Shown: piece after piece, positions 9,311-17,385 of the stretch
Layout: every line of letters starts with the position of its first letter
Numbering within the stretch: position 1 is the first letter of the stretch
NCBI RefSeq assembly: GCF_011398155.1
Contig: NZ_AP021888.1
Coordinates: 2,392,001 to 2,456,000, forward strand
DNA from: Thiosulfativibrio zosterae
GTDB taxonomy: Bacteria; Pseudomonadota; Gammaproteobacteria; Thiomicrospirales; Thiomicrospiraceae
Direction of reading: 5' to 3'
Length of the DNA: 64,000 bases
The notes under the pieces: generated by a model
The model's database searches: none
Seen by the model: the letters and a program-made list of their open reading frames with translations, nothing else
Told to the model about the DNA's origin: nothing
Made by a program: the position numbers and the translations under genes

Positions 9311-10798
9311 CTAAGAAGAACAACTTAAAACAATATTTTTACACTGCGGCTTAGGCGGTTGTTGATAAGCCTGCAGTTCTGGGTAATTCTCAAACGGCTT
9401 TTGGAGTTTAGGCACCCAAAACTCTAACAAGGAAAAATCGCCCTGCTCGGCGGCTTCGATGATTTCTTGTGCAATGTAATTACGCAAATAAACCGCTGGA
9501 GAGTTGGCAAAAATCGTTGCGGCAATCTCAGATGGCGTTCGATTTTCTAGCGCCAAACGCGCTTGATAATCCAAAAACCAATCCTCAAACAAATGCGGTT
9601 GCGACAGCAAACCTCGCAACTGTTCATTATCCTTGCCAACACCACCAGCTAAGGCTCTAAAAAACAAATTAAAGTCCACACGCTGCTGATCCATCAACAC
9701 CAGCAAATTGCCAATGAATTGTTTGTCATGCTCTAAAACTGTTACACACCCTATTTTAGCCATCATGCGCTGGATATAAGTGGCATTGTAGGTTTCAATA
9801 TAGTGCGTCAACGCCTCATCCACCTGCGCCTCAGTCAGCAAATCTTTTAATGCATGCGCCAGCACCTGACAATTCCACAAACCAATTTTGGGCTGTTCGT
9901 TATAGGCATAACGCCCTTGGTCATCACTGTGATTACAAATATAACCAATTTGAAAATCGTCAAAAAATGCATAGGGCCCAAAATCAAAGGTTTCGCCCAA
10001 AATCGACATATTATCGGTATTCATCACCCCATGATTAAAGCCAACAGTTTGCCATGCGGCAATCATTTTGGCCGTGCGATGACACACTTCTTTAAGCAAA
10101 GCCGCGGCGGGATGCTCGGCGATTTTTAATTCGGGATAGTGCCAATTCAGCACCTGATTCAGCAACACCTGCAGATCCGCCTTCCCGCGACTGGCCGCCC
10201 ATTCAAAATGTCCAAAACGAATGTGCGATGGTGTTAAACGCAAAATCGTGGCACGCGGCTCACTGGTTTCGCGCCAAACGCGTTCAGTTGGATTGAACGA
10301 CGTGGCCAACCCCAAAGCTCGCGTGGTGGGCACACCCAATCCAAACAAAGCCTCACTGGCTAAGAGTTCCCGAATGGATGAGCGCAATACCGCCCGACCA
10401 TCGCCCCGGCGCGAATAAGGGGTGCGCCCAGCACCTTTAAGGTGGAAATCCCAAGTATTTGAAGCTAAATTTGACCAGGCCTGGTCATTTTTGGATGATT
10501 TTTGGGCATTTTCAGACTGGGTAAATTGCCCCAACAACATGCCCCGCCCATCCCCTAAATCGGGATTGTAATACCCAAATTGATGACCGGTATACTTATG
10601 CGCAATCGGCAACATACCCGCTTGCAACTGCTCGCCCGACAACAACCCCAAGAGCGCCTCATCACTTAAAGACAACCCCAAATCCTGCTGCAATGCCCGA
10701 TTCACAAACGCCAACTGCGCGCCTTGCATCACTTCAGGGCGCACTTCACTGTAAAAATGGGATGGGAGTTGGGTGTAGCGATTAATAAACATGTTCAA
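9311..10798 (-). CDS. selO: SelO-type protein adenylyltransferase (YdiU family)
   Basis: A 495-residue member of the SelO/YdiU pseudokinase family, which in studied cases transfers AMP from ATP to hydroxyl side chains of proteins and takes part in redox homeostasis. Family signatures visible are GDGRGMLLGQ, LKGAGRTPYSRRGDGRAVLR, GVMNTDNMSILGETFDFGPY and a C-terminal SCSS tail resembling the redox-active end of the family. Between the first two signatures there is an extra hydrophilic segment of about 17 residues (around QSENAQKSSKNDQAWSNLAS); its DNA contains the dispersed palindrome at 10475. The start follows the conserved NRYTQLP pattern closely. It lies 103 bases downstream of the anti-sigma gene on the same strand and might be read from the same promoter. 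Confidence 0.9.
   Translation of the reverse strand: MNMFINRYTQLPSHFYSEVRPEVMQGAQLAFVNRALQQDLGLSLSDEALLGLLSGEQLQAGMLPIAHKYTGHQFGYYNPDLGDGRGMLLGQFTQSENAQKSSKNDQAWSNLASNTWDFHLKGAGRTPYSRRGDGRAVLRSSIRELLASEALFGLGVPTTRALGLATSFNPTERVWRETSEPRATILRLTPSHIRFGHFEWAASRGKADLQVLLNQVLNWHYPELKIAEHPAAALLKEVCHRTAKMIAAWQTVGFNHGVMNTDNMSILGETFDFGPYAFFDDFQIGYICNHSDDQGRYAYNEQPKIGLWNCQVLAHALKDLLTEAQVDEALTHYIETYNATYIQRMMAKIGCVTVLEHDKQFIGNLLVLMDQQRVDFNLFFRALAGGVGKDNEQLRGLLSQPHLFEDWFLDYQARLALENRTPSEIAATIFANSPAVYLRNYIAQEIIEAAEQGDFSLLEFWVPKLQKPFENYPELQAYQQPPKPQCKNIVLSCSS
10475..10484. repeat. Dispersed palindrome CCAGGCCTGG inside selO
   Basis: Extended to GACCAGGCCTGGTC, a perfect 14-base palindrome, and read on the minus strand as Asp-Gln-Ala-Trp. 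It lies in the extra segment that interrupts the conserved SelO core. Confidence 0.8.
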
Positions 10799-10901
10799 TT
10801 CTCAAGATTAATTCCTGAGTATTTTACTAGGTTTCTTGTTTCACTATCATAGAAATGCAGTCATCTTTAAACTGGAGAGATGAACAGGAACCAACAGAGT
10901 T

Positions 10902-11588
10902 CTAAATTTTGATATAAGCCCAACCTTGTTTCATTTTATCGACAACTTCATCTATTGCAGCGGTATCAGATTTAACACCTTGCATTAATTGAATTTCACG
11001 CCCTTCAGTTTTGGCTCTTTCTAGGGCATTTTGACAAGCAACTAAGCGTAGATTATTGTATTGCGCCAACATTTTTTGAATGTCTTCTGAGCTCTCTGAG
11101 CGCGCATCAAACAACTGGATACCATGATAATTAGCAACAATTTCTACTTCCGCAGCAGGATGACTGCTGAGTAAATACTGAGTTTCCAATAAAGTTTTTT
11201 GCATTTTCACCGGGTCTTTAGAGTCTAAATGAACCACAAAGTTATGACTGGGCACTTGAGCAATTTGTTCAATGTTGCTGTTAGAGTTTAGTTGTTCTAT
11301 GAACATAAACCCTCCCAAACCTATGATGACACCCAGTAATAAGGAGGCCACTAAACTGGTTTTTTGACCTTGCATTATAGGCCGCTTATTTTCTATAAAC
11401 TTAGGGGTTGGAGGCGTAATTTGTCGATAAAAATTAACAATCTTTTGCTTGTTTGCGCGTAACTGATTGAGTTCTTCTGCCAGCTCAGGATTTTGAGCCA
11501 ATTCTTTTTCAAATAATTGGGTTTCAAGGGCAGATAATTCACCATCAAGGTAAGCATGAATATCAGAATTAGCAAAAGGAGATTTCAT
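10902..11588 (-). CDS. Anti-sigma factor with C-terminal DsrE-like domain
   Basis: A 228-residue single-pass membrane protein. Residues 1-60 resemble the cytosolic anti-sigma domain (HAYLDGELS at 11-19, then an acidic helical stretch), but the HxxxCxxC zinc motif is absent. A membrane helix spans about 77-98. The outer part (about 115-228) looks like a DsrE/DsrF-fold domain: VVHLDSKDP, VEIVANYHGIQLF, then LVACQNAL with Cys185, ending GWAYIKI. I infer that it holds the partner sigma factor at the membrane and that the periplasmic DsrE-like domain senses a signal, plausibly a sulfur compound through Cys185. The start overlaps the sigma stop codon by four bases (ATGA), so the pair is translationally coupled. 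The periplasmic placement of the domain follows from topology only. Confidence 0.72.
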   Translation of the reverse strand: MKSPFANSDIHAYLDGELSALETQLFEKELAQNPELAEELNQLRANKQKIVNFYRQITPPTPKFIENKRPIMQGQKTSLVASLLLGVIIGLGGFMFIEQLNSNSNIEQIAQVPSHNFVVHLDSKDPVKMQKTLLETQYLLSSHPAAEVEIVANYHGIQLFDARSESSEDIQKMLAQYNNLRLVACQNALERAKTEGREIQLMQGVKSDTAAIDEVVDKMKQGWAYIKI

Positions 11589-12169
11589 TTCTGACTCCGT
11601 AAATAAACAACTTTTTGGCTTTTTTTATGGGAATACTCTCTTTCTAAAAGAGATTTTAATTTACTTCGAGCTCGCGACAAACGCGACATAACCGTGCCCA
11701 CAGGTACCTCTAAAACACTGGCTGTTTCTTGATAGCTAAATCCCTGCAAATCAACTAAGGTGACCACTTCTCTTTGCTCAAAAGGCAAGCAACCTATGGC
11801 TTGATGGACCGTAAACTCAGTTTGTTGAGTAATACAATTGTCCTCGCAAGATTTAGCAAAATCAAAATGATCTATATCTTCCGTATCGGTAAATTGCCAC
11901 TGTTGATTATAACGCAGCCTGTCAATGTAAAGGTTGTGCAAAATTTTGCATAACCAAGGTTCTAAATCTTGCAAATTTTGGAGCTGATGTTGTTTTTCAA
12001 TCGCCTTTAACATGGCTTCTTGAACCAAATCCTGTGCCAAAGACTGCTGTTGGCTCCATGCCAAAGCCAAGCGGTATAGCTTTGCATATTGCATTTCTAA
12101 CAACTGGTTGAAATGGCTTTCTAACTTTCTTTTTCCGGTCCAGTTTATTAGGGAATTTCTCAATTTCAT
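11585..12169 (-). CDS. ECF (extracytoplasmic function) sigma factor
   Basis: A 194-residue sigma-70 family protein with the two-domain ECF build. Region 2 includes DLVQEAMLKAIEK and DLEPWLCKILHNLYIDRLR; region 4 includes QREVVTLVDLQGFSYQETA and VPVGTVMSRLSRARSKL, the DNA-recognition helix that should read the -35 element. The gene is followed without gap by its membrane-bound anti-sigma factor and is divergent from a gene for a secreted DsrE-like protein and a porin, the most likely targets. ECF operons are usually autoregulated; the 246-base divergent region is the place to look for the promoter. Confidence 0.9.
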   Translation of the reverse strand: MKLRNSLINWTGKRKLESHFNQLLEMQYAKLYRLALAWSQQQSLAQDLVQEAMLKAIEKQHQLQNLQDLEPWLCKILHNLYIDRLRYNQQWQFTDTEDIDHFDFAKSCEDNCITQQTEFTVHQAIGCLPFEQREVVTLVDLQGFSYQETASVLEVPVGTVMSRLSRARSKLKSLLEREYSHKKSQKVVYLRSQK

Positions 12170-12415
12170 TGCGCAATCACATCGTTAAAGTTTTCAGGTA
12201 TCCGCATTTAAAAAATGCACTTTTTTTGAGTCTATCCGAAAAAACACTTTGACTGCAACTATTTGTTTTTAATAAAGATATAACCATTTAATTAAATAAA
12301 AAAACCTTGTTGTGGCATAAAAATTATATCGATAAAAATTTGGAATAAACCTTTGAGAATCCCGTTATTAGGATGTGACATTAAAAATAAACCATCAATA
12401 ATGTGAGGTAAATTT
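12170..12415. promoter_or_regulatory. Divergent control region between ECF sigma and DsrE genes
   Basis: The 246-base AT-rich region carries an inverted repeat GCATTT AAA AAATGC (12204-12218) flanked by two direct copies of TATCCG (12200-12205 and 12233-12238). These lie within 70 bases of the sigma gene start and could be promoter or operator elements for it. On the other side, TGAGG at 12404-12408 is the ribosome binding site for the GTG start at 12416. No clear housekeeping promoter was recognised, in keeping with ECF control, but the -35/-10 pair could not be identified with confidence. Confidence 0.4.
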
Positions 12416-12877
12416 GTGAAAACTGTTAATCATACCCTAGCGGGGATCATGTTCATTTTGAGCTATCTGCTGGCATTTAATGTTCAAGCTGCTCAAAAAG
12501 AAGCCCCTTTGCCAGAAACCTTTGCCACTCATAAAGTGGTTTTACAAATCAGCGACCCCGATCCATTCAAACAAACTTTGGTTTTGAATGTAGCTGCCAA
12601 TCTTCAAAAATATTATGGACCTGAAGATGTTGATCTTGAAATCGTGGCTTTTGGGCCTGGACTAAGATTGATGCTCGATGGCAATTCAAATGCAAAACGT
12701 ATTAAATCAATGATGGATGGAGGCATTCGTTTCAGTGGCTGTGCAAATACGCTTGAAGGTTTTTCTAAGCAATTGGGTTACAAACCCGCACTACTAGAAG
12801 GTGTTCAAGTCATGCCTGCGGGCGCAGGACGCATACTGCAACTCAATGCGGCGGGTTATCAAATCCTTAAGCCTTAG
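12416..12877 (+). CDS. Secreted DsrE-family protein
   Basis: A 153-residue protein with a signal peptide ending at VQAAQKEA and a DsrE/DsrF-like domain (about 38-153). Recognisable parts are KVVLQISDPDPFKQTLVLN, the strand VDLEIVAFGPGLRLML, and the cysteine segment IRFSGCANTL with Cys109, which corresponds to LRLVACQNAL (Cys185) in the anti-sigma factor encoded divergently. Family members handle sulfur atoms or sit in sulfur-relay complexes; a periplasmic location is inferred here. It starts at GTG with TGAGG seven bases upstream. A porin gene follows after 74 bases, probably in one operon. I infer that this protein and the anti-sigma domain recognise the same compound or each other. Confidence 0.75.
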   Translation: MKTVNHTLAGIMFILSYLLAFNVQAAQKEAPLPETFATHKVVLQISDPDPFKQTLVLNVAANLQKYYGPEDVDLEIVAFGPGLRLMLDGNSNAKRIKSMMDGGIRFSGCANTLEGFSKQLGYKPALLEGVQVMPAGAGRILQLNAAGYQILKP

Positions 12878-12951
12878 TCATCAACTCTCAAAAGTTTTTT
12901 ACAACTTTGACGCTAAAACAAAAATAATAATATCTTGGAAGGATACGACCC

Positions 12952-14235
12952 ATGAATAACGAAGTTCAATCAACTCAAATTAAAAAAACCATGCTGGCAG
13001 CGGCCGTTGCAACCGCTTTAGTTGCCGGAAATGTTCAAGCCGCAAACTGGTTAATGCTGCAAGGCACAGAACCTGCCAACAGTGCCGAACGCGCTAAGGT
13101 TTGGGGGTTTGTGCAAGCTGAATATCAACAAACTGACGACACCCTTCTACCAAGTGGTAAAAAGGCTGCTTTCAACCAGTTAGCACCAGATTTAAGTACA
13201 TCATCAGGATTTAACATTAAAAGAGCGCGTATTGGCGTAAGAGGCGCTAATCTGCCTTTGGATTCAAAGGTAAATTACTTTTTACTGGCAGAGTTTGGGA
13301 ATAATGGAATTACTACCGGAGGCAATGCCGGCCCCGGACAAGTTTCCGATGCCAGCATTACGCTCAACCACATTCCAGGCGCGCGTATTCGTGTAGGACA
13401 ATTTAAAACGCCTGGCGTTGAAGAGAGCTTGCAAGCCGCACCTGTTTTTAATTATGTCAACTTTACGACGATGACTGACCGCATCATTAATGAACGCCAA
13501 TTCACTAGCTCTACAGGTAATACTGGGCGCAATGGTTCTAATAGTTCTTTCCGTGATATTGGTGTACAGGTGTTTGATGCTTTTGATGTTAAAGGCTATG
13601 AGCTGAGTTATGCCTTAATGTATGGCAATGGTAATGGCTTAAACCGCAGTGACAACAACAAATTCAAAGACTTATACACCTATGTATCCTTAGAAAAATA
13701 CTTTTCAGATGACAAAGGCCCTCGCGCCAAAAGCTTTAAGGTGTTTGCTTGGAATCAAGATGGTAAACGCACTTTATCCGACTTAGGTGACAAAAATCGC
13801 ACCAGAAGCGGCTTAGGAACCACCTTCTTCAATGGCAAGTTTAGAGCTGCGGCTGAATATATTACTGCAGATGGTATGATTTATGGGGGATCTTCAGGGG
13901 GTGGATTGCCCAGTGATGGCGCAACCTTTAGTGTTCAAGCTGACGAAAAAGCCAACGGCTATTACCTAGACTTAGGCTATCGTGTGATTCCAAAGCTAGA
14001 ACTTAAAGTGCGTTATGACACACTTAATAGTGGCACAGAAGTAGCAACGAATGAGCGCAAATTTACAACCACGACCATTGGGGGACAATATTTTATTAAC
14101 AAAAAAACGACCCTGTTAGTGGACTACGAAATGCGCGAAGCATCTGCACCAAATCTCGCATCAACGCACGCGGCTAATAAAATTTTAGATACGATGGACA
14201 ACCGTATCGCCATCCAATTAGGGGTAGTTTTCTAA
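12952..14235 (+). CDS. Outer-membrane porin, phosphate-selective (OprO/OprP-like) type
   Basis: A 427-residue beta-barrel porin. The signal peptide runs to about VQAANW. The mature protein begins with a strand KVWGFVQAEYQQTDD and has the family's SGFNIKRARIGVRG segment and VGQFKTPGVEES, followed by many alternating amphipathic strands and a C-terminal phenylalanine (QLGVVF), the signal for insertion by the BAM complex. It resembles the OprO/OprP porin group, but the selectivity cannot be inferred. A strong ribosome binding site (GGAAGGA) precedes the ATG and a clear terminator follows. Its place after the DsrE gene and opposite an ECF sigma factor suggests sigma-dependent expression, possibly in response to a sulfur species or envelope stress. 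Confidence 0.85.
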   Translation: MNNEVQSTQIKKTMLAAAVATALVAGNVQAANWLMLQGTEPANSAERAKVWGFVQAEYQQTDDTLLPSGKKAAFNQLAPDLSTSSGFNIKRARIGVRGANLPLDSKVNYFLLAEFGNNGITTGGNAGPGQVSDASITLNHIPGARIRVGQFKTPGVEESLQAAPVFNYVNFTTMTDRIINERQFTSSTGNTGRNGSNSSFRDIGVQVFDAFDVKGYELSYALMYGNGNGLNRSDNNKFKDLYTYVSLEKYFSDDKGPRAKSFKVFAWNQDGKRTLSDLGDKNRTRSGLGTTFFNGKFRAAAEYITADGMIYGGSSGGGLPSDGATFSVQADEKANGYYLDLGYRVIPKLELKVRYDTLNSGTEVATNERKFTTTTIGGQYFINKKTTLLVDYEMREASAPNLASTHAANKILDTMDNRIAIQLGVVF

Positions 14236-14275
14236 ACGACCACTTATTATTAATTTTTCACTTTTTTTAAATGAT

Positions 14276-14299
14276 AACCCCGCATTGCGGGGTTTTTTT
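14276..14299 (+). terminator. Rho-independent terminator after the porin gene
   Basis: AACCCCGC and GCGGGGTT pair around a two-base loop and are followed by seven T. It closes the DsrE-porin operon. Confidence 0.9.
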
Positions 14300-14421
14300 C
14301 ACCTTTTTAATAATGTCTACCCTCTTTTCCCCAAAGAGTGATTTCAGTTTTAACGCTCATTAATATGAACTTCTCCAATGAAGGCGTTAAAATCATTTAA
14401 AAGATTTCAGTGAGGGTGCTT

Positions 14422-15099
14422 ATGAGATTACTAACAACCATTTTAATGGGCTTTTTATTGGGTTTGGGTTTGATGAGTTGCAGCCTTAACTCGGAAAAGC
14501 CTGTTGTGCAAAATGTGCCGTTAAAAGGCACAACATGGCATTTGACGCATCAATATGACCCCAAAACTTTTGACGCAATCGGCGTGGATATTCAGGCGAG
14601 TTTGGTGTTGAGTGACGCAGGCTTTTCTATCAGTGGTTCGGATGGTTGCAATCGTTTTGTGGGCGCTTATCAGGGCGCTCAATCGGCAGATGGTCGCTTG
14701 AGTTTTTCAAGATTTTCCAGCACGCGCATGGCTTGTATTCATCATGCCGAACAAAGCCAAGCCTTTATGGCGGCCTTGAAGGGCGTGACCGAGCTTGAGT
14801 TGTATGGCAAAATTTTAACGCTCTATCAAGGCAATAAGCCGTTATTACGATTTAGCCCTGAAGCGCCTGCCAAACAAGTTCAACGGGTCAATTATCGCTG
14901 CGGCACAACGGATCTTAAAGTGCATTTTGAGGATCAAACCGCCTATTTAAATTGGTTGGATGAAGAGCAAATTTTGCCTTATGTTTTGTCGGCTTCAGGG
15001 ACCAAATATATGAATAACCAGCTGACTTTTTGGACCAAAGGTCGTAAAGCTTTCTTGATTTGGGACAAACAAAACCTAGCCTGCGAGCAACAAGATTAA
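14422..15099 (+). CDS. Lipoprotein with META and MliC-like domains
   Basis: A 225-residue lipoprotein. The lipobox is LMSC near residue 20, after a short hydrophobic signal. Residues about 35-150 form a META (HslJ-like) domain: GTTWHLT at the start, SGSDGCNRFVGAY in the middle and TRMACIHHAEQSQAF. The C-terminal third (YRCGTTDLKVHF to the end) looks like an MliC-type lysozyme-inhibitor domain with paired cysteines. ATG at 14422 is preferred over the GTG at 14410 because GAGGG lies just before it. The combination suggests an envelope-protection role, which is inference. It stands alone, with convergent methyltransferase downstream. Confidence 0.78.
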   Translation: MRLLTTILMGFLLGLGLMSCSLNSEKPVVQNVPLKGTTWHLTHQYDPKTFDAIGVDIQASLVLSDAGFSISGSDGCNRFVGAYQGAQSADGRLSFSRFSSTRMACIHHAEQSQAFMAALKGVTELELYGKILTLYQGNKPLLRFSPEAPAKQVQRVNYRCGTTDLKVHFEDQTAYLNWLDEEQILPYVLSASGTKYMNNQLTFWTKGRKAFLIWDKQNLACEQQD

Positions 15100-15133
15100 A
15101 AATCCTTTAAGGGTTTTGCGGGTTTTGCGATTT

Positions 15134-15865
15134 TTAAGGCTTGTGCGCCACAATTAAAACCAACTGCTCTATCACTGGCACGGTTGAGCGTTGGGGATAT
15201 TGGCTTTCAATTTCTAAAATGCCCGCCTCAATCTCTGCGTCACTAAAAGGGGCTAAATCCGACATAAAACGATTGCGGAGCATTTTGAACCACACGGGTT
15301 TGTCTAATTCAAATTCGTAGGTAGCCTGTTGAATATCAACCCTAAAACCCGCCAGACTCAATTCATCAGCCCAAACTTGCGCATCAGACTGATTTTGATA
15401 AAAAGCTTGTTTAGCCGCTTCAAAAAAGGGAATTTTTACCCGCCTGGGGCGCGTCACAATCAACAATCGACCCGCTGAATTGAGTTGGTTAAAAACGCCC
15501 TGCCAAACCGCAGGGCGGTCTTGGATGTGGTGCACAACTTCTTTAAATAACAATTTGTCGTAGTGACAATCGCGCAAGGCAAATTGATTGGCATCTTCAC
15601 ACAACACCTGCAATTGTGGATTTTGTGCCGCTACTTCTGCCATAGGTGCTGATGGTTCAACACAATAGGGTTTGGATAGCAAACCCGCTTGCTGCGCTAT
15701 CAAAAGGGTATAAGACCCTGTACCACCGCCGACATCCATCAGCAGATCTGCAGGCTGTAAAGCCAAGGCGTCTAAAATGGCATCTCGCATAAAGTCTTGA
15801 TAACCGGGCGTAAAGGCCCAAACATCGTTATAGACCTCCGCAATCTCATCAAAATGATTTTTCAT
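15134..15865 (-). CDS. Class I SAM-dependent methyltransferase
   Basis: A 243-residue soluble protein with the Rossmann-type methyltransferase fold. Motif I is LLMDVGGGTGSYTL (about residues 40-53), followed by an acidic residue in PYCVEPSAPM and the later LLFKEVVHHIQD motif. The substrate is not recognisable; small-molecule methylation is the usual role of this group. GGAG precedes the ATG. Downstream it converges with the META-domain lipoprotein gene, and upstream lies a repeat array, so it appears to be a single-gene unit. Confidence 0.8.
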   Translation of the reverse strand: MKNHFDEIAEVYNDVWAFTPGYQDFMRDAILDALALQPADLLMDVGGGTGSYTLLIAQQAGLLSKPYCVEPSAPMAEVAAQNPQLQVLCEDANQFALRDCHYDKLLFKEVVHHIQDRPAVWQGVFNQLNSAGRLLIVTRPRRVKIPFFEAAKQAFYQNQSDAQVWADELSLAGFRVDIQQATYEFELDKPVWFKMLRNRFMSDLAPFSDAEIEAGILEIESQYPQRSTVPVIEQLVLIVAHKP

Positions 15866-15897
15866 GGTTACTCCAACTGGGTTTTCAAGTGCTAAAG

Positions 15898-16395
15898 AAG
15901 GCTAAAGCCTTCGCCCCAAACAACAACTTTTCTAGCCCAAAAACTGCTTAAAGGCGAGCGAGGCATGCGTCAAAAGTTTTTGTCATTGTCTTTATCGTAA
16001 CTAAAATCTTTATGGGGCGCAGGCTTTAACCTGCTAGGGATTGCCAAAATGTGTAAGAAGGCTAAAGCCTTCGCCCCGAACAACAACTTTTCTAGCCCAA
16101 AAACTGCTTAAAGGCGAGTGTGGCATGCGTCAAAGGTTTTTGTCGTTATCGTGACCAAAAATCTTTATGGGGCGCAGGCTTTAGCCTGCCTAGGCTTGCA
16201 CAAATAACGTTTGAGAAGGCTAAAGCCTTCGCCCCGAACAACAACTTTTATAGTCCAAAAACTGCTTAAAGGCGAGTGTGGCATGCGTCAAAAGTTTTTC
16301 TCATAGTCGTTATACTGACTAAAATTTTTATGGGGCGCAGGCTTTAGCCTGCCAGGGATTGCCAAAATATTCAGGAAGGCTAAAGCCTTCGCCCC
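15898..16395. repeat. Tandem array of about 160-bp units carrying REP-like palindromes
   Basis: Three full units start at 15898, 16058 and 16216 (periods 160, 158 and 160) and a fourth begins at 16376 and stops after about 20 bases. Each unit opens with AAGGCTAAAGCCTTCGCCCC, itself a hairpin, and carries near its far end the inverse-like GGGGCGCAGGCTTTAGCCTG (16014, 16169, 16332), so the two ends of a unit can pair over about 135 bases. The internal part is also conserved between units (for example GGCATGCGTCAAAAG). The same end sequences recur at 57454 and 58065 around much shorter spacers. This has the form of a REP doublet (REPIN/BIME) that has been amplified in tandem; no transposase for it lies in the window. 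Nothing in the 620-base gap looks coding. Confidence 0.85.
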
Positions 16396-16444
16396 TGCAA
16401 ACACTTTTCTATGTCAAAACTGATGAAATACCCGCTAAAAATGA

Positions 16445-16454
16445 CCAGGCCTGG
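16445..16454. repeat. Dispersed palindrome CCAGGCCTGG, intergenic copy
   Basis: Found as AAATGACCAGGCCTGGTTG followed by TTTTTAGG, between the REP array and the FetB-like gene stop, where it may also act as a terminator for that gene on the other strand. Confidence 0.8.
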
Positions 16455-16486
16455 TTGTTTTTAGGTTGATTTTCACCTGTTTTTCG

Positions 16487-17290
16487 TTATTTTTGCTTAA
16501 CCAATTTATCCAATACCAAACGCTGTCTGTCGTCAAACAACCGCTTGCTGCCTAAGTGTAACGCAATCATCACGCCCGATGCGGTCGACAACACAATTAA
16601 AAGCATGACCATAATCTGATATTTGACCGCTTCCATCGGGTCTGCGCCCGCCAAAATTTGCCCAGTCATCATCCCCGGCAAGGAAACGATGCCCGCCGCC
16701 ACCAAAATATTAATCACTGGGATCAAGGCGGTGTGCAAAGATTGTTCGCGGATAAACGCAATGGATTGTTTGGCGGTTTTGCCCAACGCCAATTGTGCTT
16801 CGATTTGCGGTTTAAGTTGTACCGCTTGTTTGGTCAGGGTATCTAAACCCAATCCAACCGCGGTCATGCTGTTGCCCAACACCATTCCTAATAATGGAAT
16901 CGCATATTGCGGTTTGTACCAAGGTTCAGGCTGAATGACTAGGGTTAGCACCATGATGGTCACTACCAGAGCGGTCATAGACAAGGATAAGAGCCCCATT
17001 TTAAAACTGCCGTTGCTGGCAAACACATAGGTTTGACGCTTGCTGATTTCATAACCCGCAAAGCCCAACATCACCACACTGACCAGCGCAATCCAAATCC
17101 AATGGTCAGCATAAAACACCCAGCTGAGCCAAACGCCCATTAAGAGCAACTGGGCAATCATACGCACACTGGCAATCCACAATTGGCGGGTTTGCTGAAA
17201 ACCATTGAGCATCAACACCAACCCCAGTAAAAATACCAAGCTGGCTAAAAAGGTGAGGTCTAGGTAAGAAATCGAAATCATTGTCATCAT
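16487..17290 (-). CDS. FetB-like (UPF0014) ABC-type permease
   Basis: A 267-residue inner-membrane protein with about seven hydrophobic helices. The segment GLGLDTLTKQ and the central MLGFAGYEISKRQ and LVAAGIVSLPGMMTGQIL are characteristic of the UPF0014 family, whose Escherichia coli member FetB forms an iron exporter with the ATPase FetA. No FetA-type ATPase gene lies next to it, so the partner must be encoded elsewhere or the function differs. The start is uncertain between ATG codons at 17290 and 17284; neither has a clear ribosome binding site. It is divergent from the acyltransferase gene. Confidence 0.8.
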   Translation of the reverse strand: MMTMISISYLDLTFLASLVFLLGLVLMLNGFQQTRQLWIASVRMIAQLLLMGVWLSWVFYADHWIWIALVSVVMLGFAGYEISKRQTYVFASNGSFKMGLLSLSMTALVVTIMVLTLVIQPEPWYKPQYAIPLLGMVLGNSMTAVGLGLDTLTKQAVQLKPQIEAQLALGKTAKQSIAFIREQSLHTALIPVINILVAAGIVSLPGMMTGQILAGADPMEAVKYQIMVMLLIVLSTASGVMIALHLGSKRLFDDRQRLVLDKLVKQK

Positions 17291-17385
17291 TTGGTTAACT
17301 TTTTGTCATTTGTAATTCAAAAATGTGTCACACCCCTTTCAAATCACCACGGCAAACTGTGCCGATTCTGACCAAGGAGCTGTGC

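Noticed and set aside
15898-16395. CRISPR array
   Set aside because: The repeats are long, the intervals between them are conserved instead of unique, and no cas genes are present.
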